NCBI GenBank assembly: GCA_019347585.1
Contig: JAHWLC010000002.1
Location: forward strand, 1-17,754
Direction: 5' to 3'
Source: Actinomycetota bacterium
GTDB lineage: Bacteria > Actinomycetota > Acidimicrobiia > Spongiisociales > ZC4RG35
DNA: 17,754 nucleotides
The position numbers and the translations under genes are program-made. Positions 7,190 through 14,146 of this stretch are shown piece after piece. How positions within the stretch are numbered: the stretch's first letter is position 1; each line of letters starts with the position of its first letter. The notes below the pieces were generated by a model, which ran no database searches, was not told the DNA's origin, and worked only from the letters and a program-made list of their open reading frames with translations.

Positions 7190-7196
7190 TCCCGCT

Positions 7197-9785
7197 TCAG
7201 CCTTTCTCGATGGTCACCCGCTGGTTGGCGCTCACATCGCCGACGACGGTGACCGAGCCGTCGGGCCAGCGAACCTCGAGACTCGCCACCCCATCATCTT
7301 CGCCGAGACCGAAGTGAAGACGGGGGTCCTCGGAAGCCAGGTAGCTGCTCCCGGTGTACAGCTCGCGTCGCAGCCGCCGGCCGTCGGCCAGCTCCGCGGT
7401 AACGGTCGTCCCGGGGAGGGCGGGCTCGACCACGACTTGCAGCCAGTTGCCCGGCGGTGACTCGTTGCGGAGAAGCACCACCGGCCCCCCGATCTGGCTC
7501 ATCGCCAGGTCGAGGTCGCCGTCGTCGTCGAAGTCGGCGAGGGCGCTCCCCCGGGCGAGAAACCGACCGACTTCGGAGAGCCCGGCCCGCACCGTCCAGT
7601 CGCGTAGCTGGCCCGCCTCTCCCTCGGCGAGGAGATTCCCGTAGAGGCGTGTCTGCTCGGCGTCGGCGGCGAGCTCGCTGATCGGGACCCGGCCGTGGGC
7701 TATGAGCAGGTCGACATCGGTGTCGTGGTCGAAATCGGCCCAGGCCGTCCCCCATCCGGTCTCCTCGTTGCCCAAGCCGGCGAGCCCGATCCGTCGGGTG
7801 CGGTACTCCAGCGACAGCGCTCCGGGGTTGGAGGTGGCGTTGCGATAGAGGGCATGCAGCTCCGCCTCCCAGTTGGTCACTGCCAGGTCGAAGCTCCCGT
7901 CGCCGTCGTAGTCGCCGCCGGCGACACCCATCCCGCTCCCCGAGTCGCCACCGCCCGCCTCGTTGGTCACATCGACGAAGCGGAAGCCGAGGAGACCCTC
8001 GCCGGAGCGGTTCTCGTAGATCCTGTTGGGCTGCCCGTCGTTGGCCACATAGAGGTCGAGGTCGCCGTCGCCGTCGACATCGGTGAACAAGGCGCCCAGG
8101 GTCCGCTCCTCGTCGTGGAGACCGGCGGTGCCGGCTGCCTCGCGGAATCCCCCGCTTCCGTCGTTGAGGAACAGGTGGTTGCGAAGACCCAGGTAGTCCT
8201 GGGGGAAGGCGCCGCTGGGCTTGGCGATCTTCCGGTCCAGGTCGATGTAAGAGCCGACGAACAGGTCGAGGTCGCCGTCGCCGTCGACATCGCCCGCCGC
8301 TGCCGCCGTACTCCATTCGGGAGCTCCGCTGGCCGCCTCGGAGCGAGTCTGGCGGAAGCCCCCGCCGTCGTTGATCAGCAAGACGTTCGGCCCGTCGGCG
8401 GTCACATAGAGGTCGGTGTCTCCATCGCCGTCGAAGTCGGCGGCGACGCACCCGTTTCCCCTCAGGGCGAGGTCAGCGCCGCTCCCCTCGCTTACTTCCT
8501 CGAAGGCCCCGCCGACATTGCGGAACAGGGCGTTGGAGGGCAAGCCACCGCGCTCCTCCCAGTATTCCCTCTCGGCGAGGGCGTGGGAGTTCACCAGATA
8601 CAGGTCGACACGCCGATCACCGTCGTAGTCGATCCAGCACAGCCCGCCGCCCATCATCGCCACCGGGTCGGCCGAGATGCCGCTGCGGAACGCTCCGTGG
8701 CTGAAGTCGAGCCCGACATCGGCGGCAACCTCGGTGAAGCGCCAAGGGCGGGCGGGCGGGCCGGTCAGCTCGGAGAGTGCCGGGTCTGGGCTCACCCGCA
8801 GGATCCGGCCGGAGAACACCTCGCTGACATAGATGCTCCCGTCCTCGGCCGGGAGTACCGCCCCGGGGAAATCCAGATTCTCGACGACCGGCACCAGCCG
8901 GCCGCCGTCAAGACGGCTGAGGCGCCCCGTCCCCGACTGGTAGCCCTCACCCGTGAAACACGATGCTCCCGGCTCGAAACGGGCGAACTCGAGCACCCAC
9001 ACCGTCCCTTCCGGCCCCCGGGCGACATCAATGGGCATGTCGAGGCCATCGGCCACCACCCGCTCCCCCCGATCGCCGTCGATGGCCACCAGCCGGCCCG
9101 CGCCCGGCGGGTAGGGACAGCCCCCGGTGAGAGTCACATAGAACTCGTCGTCGATGCGAGCGATGCCGGTGGGCACCGCATCGATGCGCAGCGACGGGTC
9201 CTCTGGATCGGCGATCTGGCCGAAGCGGTGCAGGAACCGGGTGGTCCCGTCCGGGTTCTCCACGGCAACGCCATTCTCGGTGGCGTCGGTGACCACCGGG
9301 GCGCCCTCCCCGGTGAATGCGATATCGAAGGCGTTGACCACCTCGACCCGGTTCAGCGGGGTCATCGCCTTGCCCAGATCGCCGGGGCCGAGCTGGGCTC
9401 CGGCGGCCGCCGCCATCTCGGAGGGGACGGGGAAGGTGAGCAGGCCGCCCGCCTCGAAGAAGGAGGTGTACAAGGTCTCGCCGTTGGGAGAGACACCCAC
9501 CAGGAACACTCCGGCCAGATCCCCGGCGTTGCGCTCGCTGGGCAGCCCGGAGACGATCCGATCCAAGCGCCGTCCTGAGAGGAGGCTGATCCCGGCACTG
9601 TCGTCCCCGACGCCGGTGCCCGCCTCTGCGATCACAAGCCGGCCGTCGGGAAGCCAGGCCATTCCCACCGGGTTGACCAGCCCCTCGGCCACCACTTCGA
9701 TCCGGGCCGGGCTGTCTGCCTGCTCGGTGCAGGAGGCGACCAGCGCCAGCACCGCCACCACCGGGATCCAACGGATGGCGCTCAC
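7197..9785 (-). CDS. Lipoprotein with N-terminal propeller, seven FG-GAP repeats and an ASPIC/UnbV C-terminus (CRTAC1-like), 862 aa
   Basis: A lipoprotein signal peptide ends in LVAS-C19, so the protein is exported and probably held on the outer face of the membrane. Residues about 29-340 look like a six-bladed propeller of the ScyD/sorbosone-dehydrogenase type (VVAEGLVNPVGMAWLPDGRL; then repeated xPxGxA blades). Residues about 348-770 are CRTAC1-like, with seven calcium-type acidic loops at 386, 450, 499, 569, 625, 684 and 751 (for example DVDGDGDLDLFV). The final 80 residues match the ASPIC/UnbV domain (SSYLASEDPRLHFGLG, VRWPDGS). No catalytic residues are evident, so ligand or glycan binding outside the cell is likely. 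GTG at 9785 overlaps the stop of a small phosphodiesterase remnant (GTGA). The N-terminal fusion is unusual to me. Confidence 0.88.
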   Translation of the reverse strand: MSAIRWIPVVAVLALVASCTEQADSPARIEVVAEGLVNPVGMAWLPDGRLVIAEAGTGVGDDSAGISLLSGRRLDRIVSGLPSERNAGDLAGVFLVGVSPNGETLYTSFFEAGGLLTFPVPSEMAAAAGAQLGPGDLGKAMTPLNRVEVVNAFDIAFTGEGAPVVTDATENGVAVENPDGTTRFLHRFGQIADPEDPSLRIDAVPTGIARIDDEFYVTLTGGCPYPPGAGRLVAIDGDRGERVVADGLDMPIDVARGPEGTVWVLEFARFEPGASCFTGEGYQSGTGRLSRLDGGRLVPVVENLDFPGAVLPAEDGSIYVSEVFSGRILRVSPDPALSELTGPPARPWRFTEVAADVGLDFSHGAFRSGISADPVAMMGGGLCWIDYDGDRRVDLYLVNSHALAEREYWEERGGLPSNALFRNVGGAFEEVSEGSGADLALRGNGCVAADFDGDGDTDLYVTADGPNVLLINDGGGFRQTRSEAASGAPEWSTAAAAGDVDGDGDLDLFVGSYIDLDRKIAKPSGAFPQDYLGLRNHLFLNDGSGGFREAAGTAGLHDEERTLGALFTDVDGDGDLDLYVANDGQPNRIYENRSGEGLLGFRFVDVTNEAGGGDSGSGMGVAGGDYDGDGSFDLAVTNWEAELHALYRNATSNPGALSLEYRTRRIGLAGLGNEETGWGTAWADFDHDTDVDLLIAHGRVPISELAADAEQTRLYGNLLAEGEAGQLRDWTVRAGLSEVGRFLARGSALADFDDDGDLDLAMSQIGGPVVLLRNESPPGNWLQVVVEPALPGTTVTAELADGRRLRRELYTGSSYLASEDPRLHFGLGEDDGVASLEVRWPDGSVTVVGDVSANQRVTIEKG

Positions 9786-9880
9786 GGCACCAGGTCGGGG
9801 CGGTCGGTGATCAGGGGGCCCACCCCCCGAACCCCTCGATGACCCTGGATGTCGAGGCCTGAGGGAGAGGGCGCCCCCAT
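9782..9880 (-). pseudogene. Collapsed glycerophosphodiester phosphodiesterase: N- and C-terminal ends joined, 32 codons
   Basis: ATG at 9880 opens a 32-codon frame ending in TGA at 9782-9784. Residues 10-18 read DIQGHRGVRG, the N-terminal catalytic motif (GHRGxRG) of GDPD enzymes, normally followed by PENT and over 200 more residues. Here the frame passes directly into GPLITDRPDLVP, which resembles the conserved C-terminal GDPD strand (I-T-D-x-P). The middle of the enzyme, including the acidic metal ligands, is gone, so it cannot be active. Frame, start and stop are intact, and the stop overlaps the next start (GTGA), so it may survive as a coupling leader. It follows a Ugp-like importer, where a UgpQ-type enzyme would be expected. 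Confidence 0.6.
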
Positions 9881-9916
9881 CGACTCAGCTTCGCAGGCTA
9901 ATGCCAGCATGAGCAA

Positions 9917-9950
9917 AGCAATTGGCCCCAGTACCCGGGGGCCAATTGCT
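9917..9950 (-). terminator. Hairpin after the UgpB-like gene
   Basis: AGCAATTGGCCCC (9917-9929) pairs perfectly with GGGGCCAATTGCT (9938-9950) around an 8-nt loop. It lies 19 nt downstream of the UgpB-like stop on the minus strand. No T-run follows, so it may either end transcription or protect the 3' end of the importer message. It is unrelated in sequence to palindrome families A and B. The rest of the 9881-9969 gap shows nothing else. Confidence 0.55.
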
Positions 9951-9969
9951 CGCTCTCGACCTGTCCGGA

Positions 9970-11385
9970 TCAGCCCTCGAAGAAGGCGTTGTAGTCGGCC
10001 AGCGCCTGGTTGGCCCGCACCGCAGCCTGATCGAGGGCTTCCTGAGGCGACATGCCTTCATCGAGCACCGCGCTGTAGGTCTCGGTGAGGATGCGTCGGA
10101 TCTCCGGGAAGGGCCCGGCCCGTCCCCCGAGCACCGCGTAGTTCTTCGAGCCATCGTCGAGCTCGGTCCTGGTGGTGGCGAGCTGCTCCATGGCGGTGCG
10201 GAAGTTGGGGTTCTCGTCCCAGAAGCTCTCCAGTTCGGCCGGAGGGCTCTCCTGGAGGTCGGCCCGCACCGGGAAGTACCCGGTGCCGGTATGCCACTGG
10301 ACCTGGGGATCGGTCGAGGCCATGAACCGCATGAAGTCCCAAGCGGCCCGGTTGATCTCGTTGTCCCCGGAGTCGATCAGCCAGAGAGCGGCGCCTCCGA
10401 TCACCACCCCGTTGCGCTCGCTGGAGTCACTGTGGGGGATGAACGCCGTCGACACCGGGAACCCGGCGTTGTCCTGGAATCCGCGTGCCCCAGCGGTGGA
10501 GTCGAAGATCATCGCCGCCTCCTCGGCGAAGAACACGCTGTCGGTGTCGGTCCAGGTGTTGCCCAGATTGGGGGCGTGGCCGTCGGCGATGAGTCCGGTG
10601 AGGAACTCGAAGACCTCGACGCCCTGGCCCTCGTTGAACTGGACCTCGGTGGCCCGGTCGGTGCGGCCGTTGTTGTTGTTGAAGTAGAGACCGCCCGAGT
10701 TGGCCAGGATCTGCTCGAAGTACCAGCCGACCGTGCCGAAGGTGACACAGAACTCGACACCGGAGGCTTCCAGCGCCTCGCAGTACTCGAGGAAAGTGGA
10801 GAAGTCCCAATCCCCGGGAGGTGGCTCCAGGCCGGCAGCCTCGAACATGTCCACGTTGTAATAGACGATGGGGGTCGAGCTGTTGAAGGCCATCGCCACC
10901 ATGCCGTCCTCATCGGAGTAGTACTCGCGCACCGCGGGCAGGAACTCGTCGGCCTCGCCCTCTTCCATCAGGGTGTAGGCAGGGACCAGCCGGCCGGTGT
11001 CGAACATGGTCTGAGCGGCCAGGTCGAAGTTTTGGGTGATATTGGGCGCGGTACCCGCCTCGAACGCGGCGAGCAGGGCGTTGTAGGTGTCGTCGTAGCT
11101 GCCCTGGAAAGTGGCGTTCACGAACACCTCGTCCTGACTCTCGTTGTACTGGTCGACCAGATCCTCAACCACCTGTCCGAGGTCGTCGGCCATGGCATGC
11201 CAGAACTCGATCGTGATGGCATCCCCGGGCTCCTCGGCCGCGGTGTCACCGGGCGCCGCCGTGGTGGCCGCCCCCTGATCGCCGGTGGTGGGGGCGTCGG
11301 TGGCCTCGGTCGTCCCTCCGTCGCATGCGCTGGCCACCAGGGCCATGGCCACCAACACGCCCGTCCAGTACCTAGTCCGTCGCAT
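9970..11385 (-). CDS. ugpB: UgpB-like extracellular solute-binding lipoprotein (glycerol-3-phosphate/glycerophosphodiester type), 471 aa
   Basis: The signal peptide has a lipobox ending at C21 (LVASA-C), followed by a Thr/Ala/Gly-rich tether to about residue 54. The mature part follows E. coli UgpB from recall: IEFWHAM at 59-65, YYSD at 155-158, AFNSSTPIVYYN at 166-177, GWYFEQ near 220 (W221 in the place of a ligand tryptophan), IGGAALWL, WHTGTGYFPV and PQEALDQAAVRANQAL at the end. This favours glycerol-3-phosphate or a glycerophosphodiester as ligand, although other sugar binders of the same family cannot be excluded. AAGGAAC lies about 8 nt before the ATG. It is the third gene of the importer operon, 24 nt after the UgpE-like gene, and is followed by a hairpin. 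Confidence 0.85.
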   Translation of the reverse strand: MRRTRYWTGVLVAMALVASACDGGTTEATDAPTTGDQGAATTAAPGDTAAEEPGDAITIEFWHAMADDLGQVVEDLVDQYNESQDEVFVNATFQGSYDDTYNALLAAFEAGTAPNITQNFDLAAQTMFDTGRLVPAYTLMEEGEADEFLPAVREYYSDEDGMVAMAFNSSTPIVYYNVDMFEAAGLEPPPGDWDFSTFLEYCEALEASGVEFCVTFGTVGWYFEQILANSGGLYFNNNNGRTDRATEVQFNEGQGVEVFEFLTGLIADGHAPNLGNTWTDTDSVFFAEEAAMIFDSTAGARGFQDNAGFPVSTAFIPHSDSSERNGVVIGGAALWLIDSGDNEINRAAWDFMRFMASTDPQVQWHTGTGYFPVRADLQESPPAELESFWDENPNFRTAMEQLATTRTELDDGSKNYAVLGGRAGPFPEIRRILTETYSAVLDEGMSPQEALDQAAVRANQALADYNAFFEG

Positions 11386-11409
11386 TGTCTCGTTCCTTTC
11401 TTCGACGAC

Positions 11410-12306
11410 TCATCCTTTGAGCCCGGTCATCGCGATGCCCTTCACTAGCTGTTTCTGTGCTACCAGGAAGACCAGAAGCGTAGGCAACATGACTATGACC
11501 GCGCCGGCCATGATCGCCCCCCAGTCGGTGGCCCGCTCCTGATTGACCAGGAAGAAGCGTATGCCGATCTGGGCGGTACGCATCGTTTCCTCGTTGGTGA
11601 TCACCAGGGGCCACAGGTACTGGTTCCATGCCCCCAGGAAGGAGAAGATGGTGAAGGCGGCGATGGCCCCCCTGCTCAGCGGGACCGCCACCCGCCACAG
11701 GTAGTACCAGTCGCTGGCACCGTCGATCTTGGCCGCGTCATAGAGGTCCCGCGGCAGGCTCATGAAGAACTGGCGAAGCATGAACACTCCGAAGGCGCTG
11801 GCCAGGAAGGGGACGGTGAGGCCCTGGTAGGTATTGGCCCAGCCCAGATTGCTGATCAGCACGAAGTTGGGGATGAAGGTCAGCTCGAAGGGGACCATCA
11901 AGCTCCCCAACACCAGGGCGAATAGCGCACTGCGCCCCGGGAAGCGGAACACGGCGAAGGCGAAGGCGGCGAGGATGCTGAACAAGACCTGGGCGATGGT
12001 GATGACCCCGGTTTGTATGAAGCTGTTGACCATGAACCGGCCAAACGGGGTGGCGGTCCATGCGGTGACATAGTTGCGCAGGGTCCAGGGAGGGGACCAG
12101 ATCGAGTTGGAGTCAGCAAGGATCTGACCGAGCGGGGTGAAACTGGTGAAGAAGGCGACGAAGATCGGCATCGAGATCGCCAGCCCGATGAAGAACAGGC
12201 TGGCGTGCAGGGGAAAGTCGCCCCAACGCCTCGGCTCCCCGAAGGCGCGATCGGGGGTCTTCTCGGCGGCGAAAGGCTCGGTGACTGCTTGATCGACCAC
12301 GGTCAC
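11410..12306 (-). CDS. ugpE: UgpE/MalG-like ABC transporter permease, 298 aa
   Basis: This is an inner-membrane component of a carbohydrate-type ABC importer with about six transmembrane helices; the first is near FPLHASLFFIGLAISMPIFVAFF. The EAA loop that contacts the ATPase is AAKIDGASDWYYLWRVAVPLSRG, in parts AAKIDGAS and WRVAVPLSRG, with the conserved glycine. The C-terminus is VKGIAMTGLKG, the typical end of MalG/UgpE proteins (G-x-x-x-G-x-x-K-G). The start is GTG at 12306, which overlaps the UgpA-like stop (GTGA); the open frame continues upstream only as an overlap shadow. A charged cytoplasmic N-terminus of about 30 residues precedes the first helix. The substrate assignment rests on the UgpB-like partner. 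Confidence 0.88.
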   Translation of the reverse strand: MTVVDQAVTEPFAAEKTPDRAFGEPRRWGDFPLHASLFFIGLAISMPIFVAFFTSFTPLGQILADSNSIWSPPWTLRNYVTAWTATPFGRFMVNSFIQTGVITIAQVLFSILAAFAFAVFRFPGRSALFALVLGSLMVPFELTFIPNFVLISNLGWANTYQGLTVPFLASAFGVFMLRQFFMSLPRDLYDAAKIDGASDWYYLWRVAVPLSRGAIAAFTIFSFLGAWNQYLWPLVITNEETMRTAQIGIRFFLVNQERATDWGAIMAGAVIVMLPTLLVFLVAQKQLVKGIAMTGLKG

Positions 12307-13241
12307 TGGTAATGCACCCTCTTCCGGAAGCCGCGGAACTGGATGAAGGAGACGGCGATGATCATCAGGGCCAGTAAGAATGCCTGGGCCGAGGCGAACC
12401 CGCGCAGACGGGTCCCCACGAATGCGTCGACGAACACCGAATACACCAGGTTCTCGGTGGCCTGCCCGGGACCCCCCTGAGTGAGGATGTCGATCTCGCC
12501 GAAGGCCTGGAGGCTGATGATCACATTCACCACCACAAGGAAGAACAGGGTCGGCGAGAGCAGGGGCAGGGTGATGTAGCGAATTCGGTCCCACACCCCG
12601 GCCCCGTCGACCTTGGCCGCCTCGTAATAGCTCTCGTCGATCTGCTGGAGACCGGCTAGGGCAATGATCACATTGAAGCCGAGCTGCCGCCACACCACCG
12701 CCACGGTCACCGCGAACAGGGCCCAGGTCCGGGAGGTGAGCCACTGCGGGCCCTGAATCCCGAAGAACTCGAGCCAGGTGTTGATGTGGCCCACCACCGG
12801 GTTGTACAGCCATCGGAACAGGACCCCGGCGACGGCAGAGGAGATCACCACCGGTACGAAGATCAGCATCCGATGCGCCCAGGCGAGCCGTCGGACCGGG
12901 TAGGACAACAACAGGGCGATGGCGACGGCGAGGGCGATCCCCACCGGCACCGCCCCCACCATGAACCACATCGATACCTCGACGTTGTTCCAGAACTCGG
13001 CACTGGTGAGGAGACGCGTGTAGTTGTCCAGCCCGACGAAGATCTCCGTGCCGCCGAATGGCGCCACCCTGTTCAAGCTGAGCCGGAACGACTCGACGAT
13101 GGGGTAGTAGACGAAGGCCCCGATGATCACCAGGGTCGGAAACAGGTAGAGGTAGGCCCGCCAATGTCTGCGTCTACGACGCGGCGGCGCATCTTTCTTC
13201 ACGGGAAGATGCTTGCGCCGTTCCGCCACCACCTCGGCCAT
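12303..13241 (-). CDS. ugpA: UgpA/MalF-like ABC transporter permease, 312 aa
   Basis: This is the second permease of the importer. A basic N-terminal tail (PPRRRRRHWRAYLYLFPTL) leads into the first of about six transmembrane helices. The EAA loop reads YYEAAKVDGAGVWDRIRYITLPLLSP (part: EAAKVDGAGVWDRI), the contact for the ATPase. LTQGGPGQATENLVYSVF near the C-terminal third is a common UgpA/MalF marker. ATG at 13241 has AGGGTGG about 7 nt upstream. It is the first gene of the operon and is divergent from sufC across 147 nt that hold a family B palindrome and a separate 32-bp palindrome. No UgpC-like ATPase is encoded in the window, so one must be supplied from elsewhere, as is common in actinobacteria with a shared MsiK-type ATPase. 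Confidence 0.88.
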   Translation of the reverse strand: MAEVVAERRKHLPVKKDAPPRRRRRHWRAYLYLFPTLVIIGAFVYYPIVESFRLSLNRVAPFGGTEIFVGLDNYTRLLTSAEFWNNVEVSMWFMVGAVPVGIALAVAIALLLSYPVRRLAWAHRMLIFVPVVISSAVAGVLFRWLYNPVVGHINTWLEFFGIQGPQWLTSRTWALFAVTVAVVWRQLGFNVIIALAGLQQIDESYYEAAKVDGAGVWDRIRYITLPLLSPTLFFLVVVNVIISLQAFGEIDILTQGGPGQATENLVYSVFVDAFVGTRLRGFASAQAFLLALMIIAVSFIQFRGFRKRVHYQ

Positions 13242-13295
13242 AGGGCCGCCACCCTAACCATCGCAAGTCAGCGGTTGGAGATACCTTCTTCGATC

Positions 13296-13346
13296 CGTTC
13301 TGTGTCGATTTACCGGGATATAGCCCCGGTAAATCGACACAGAACG
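13296..13346. repeat. Family B palindrome, copy 3, between divergent genes
   Basis: The 47-bp core at 13298-13344 is identical to copy 2. The flanking CG/CG extends the perfect arms to 22 nt (13296-13317 and 13325-13346) around the centre ATATAGC. Here it separates the starts of ugpA (-) and sufC (+), where a terminator has no obvious use, so the element is not simply a terminator of neighbouring genes. Confidence 0.92.
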
Positions 13347-13348
13347 CC

Positions 13349-13380
13349 GGTATTTCCCCTACCCCGGTAGGGGAAATACC
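13349..13380. promoter_or_regulatory. 32-bp perfect palindrome over the predicted sufC promoter, probable operator
   Basis: The 15-nt arms GGTATTTCCCCTACC (13349-13363) and GGTAGGGGAAATACC (13366-13380) pair perfectly around CC. It starts 2 nt after palindrome B3 and ends 8 nt before the sufC GTG. It covers the region where -35 and -10 contacts are expected, as an operator for an Fe-S or metal-sensing repressor would. In RNA it could also form a strong hairpin next to the start. The binding protein is not encoded nearby. I cannot name the regulator from the motif. Confidence 0.6.
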
Positions 13381-13382
13381 AT
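13377..13382 (+). promoter_or_regulatory. Putative -10 box of a leaderless sufC transcript
   Basis: TACCAT fits the TANNNT pattern and ends 6 nt before the GTG at 13389, the same spacing as TAGTCT before tetR. It overlaps the right end of the 32-bp palindrome. The only purine-rich stretch upstream (AGGGG at 13369-13373) is 15 nt from the GTG and buried in the palindrome, so it is a poor Shine-Dalgarno. Confidence 0.4.
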
Positions 13383-13388
13383 GAGCTC

Positions 13389-14144
13389 GTGGCCGATACC
13401 GCCCCCCTCCTCCAGATAGAGAACCTCCATGCCGGGGTGGAGGACTTCGAGATCCTCAAAGGCGTCGACCTCACCGTGCGCCAGGGCGAGATCCACGCCC
13501 TGATGGGCCCCAACGGATCGGGCAAGTCGACCCTGGCCTCGGTGCTCATGGGCAACCCCGTCTACAAGGTAAGCGAGGGCCGCATCCTCTACAAGGGCGA
13601 GGACGTCACCGCGGCGCCGCCCACCGACCGGGGGGCCGCCGGGATGTTCCTCGCCTTCCAGCACCCCGAGGCGATCCCGGGGGTGTCGGTCATCCAGTTC
13701 CTCCGCCAGGCGCTCTCCAACCGCACGGGGACCGAGCTCACCGTCCTCGAGCTCCGCCTCAAGGTGATGGACGCCATGAAAGAGCTGGGGATCGAGTCGT
13801 CTTTCGCCGACCGTTACCTCAACGAGGGGTTCTCCGGCGGAGAGCGCAAGCGCAACGAGGTGCTGCAGATGGCGGTGCTCGAGCCCGAGCTGGCGATCAT
13901 GGACGAGACTGATTCCGGTCTCGACATCGACGCCCTCCGCACCGTCGCCGACGGAGTCAACAAGCTCACCGGGCCCGACCGGGGCTTTCTCATCATCACC
14001 CACTACCAGCGACTTCTCGACTACATCACCCCCGACCACGTCCACATCTTCCTCGATGGGCGAATCGTGGAGAGCGGGGGCCCCGAGCTCGGCGAGCGCC
14101 TCGAGGAGGAGGGATACGAATCCTTCAGGACGGTGTTGACCTAG
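13389..14144 (+). CDS. sufC: SufC, Fe-S cluster assembly ATPase, 251 aa
   Basis: SufC is a cytoplasmic ABC-type ATPase that drives the SufBCD scaffold in Fe-S cluster assembly. Walker A is GPNGSGKST at 40-48, the Q-loop AFQHPEAIPG at about 89-98, the SufC-type signature FSGGERKRNE at 148-157, Walker B with LAIMDETDSGLD at 168-179, and the switch histidine in IITHYQ at H205. SGGERKRNE and DETDSGLD separate SufC from transport ATPases. GTG at 13389 is the only start possible, because an in-frame TAG lies at 13368-13370; it gives the usual N-terminus (LLQIENLHAGVED). sufS follows after 2 nt. SufB and SufD, its normal partners, are not encoded in this window, and the upstream neighbour is the divergent importer. 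Confidence 0.96.
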   Translation: MADTAPLLQIENLHAGVEDFEILKGVDLTVRQGEIHALMGPNGSGKSTLASVLMGNPVYKVSEGRILYKGEDVTAAPPTDRGAAGMFLAFQHPEAIPGVSVIQFLRQALSNRTGTELTVLELRLKVMDAMKELGIESSFADRYLNEGFSGGERKRNEVLQMAVLEPELAIMDETDSGLDIDALRTVADGVNKLTGPDRGFLIITHYQRLLDYITPDHVHIFLDGRIVESGGPELGERLEEEGYESFRTVLT

Positions 14145-14146
14145 GT

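Noticed and set aside
7695..9578. 627-aa plus-strand open frame opposite the FG-GAP lipoprotein
   Set aside because: It is antisense to seven readable FG-GAP loops, with repetitive Val/Ala/Glu/Gly composition that mirrors those repeats.
9922..11448. 508-aa plus-strand open frame opposite the UgpB-like gene
   Set aside because: It is an antisense shadow; the minus strand carries a signal peptide, a lipobox and UgpB motifs.
12307..13164. N-terminal extension of the UgpE-like frame to 584 aa
   Set aside because: The extra part is an out-of-frame reading of ugpA, which has clear permease motifs. The coupled GTG at 12306 gives a normal-length UgpE.
4715..13370. Recurrent peptide SIYRxxxPVNRHR seen in several open frames
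   Set aside because: It is only the translation of the family B palindrome and lies in intergenic DNA, so it is not a protein motif.
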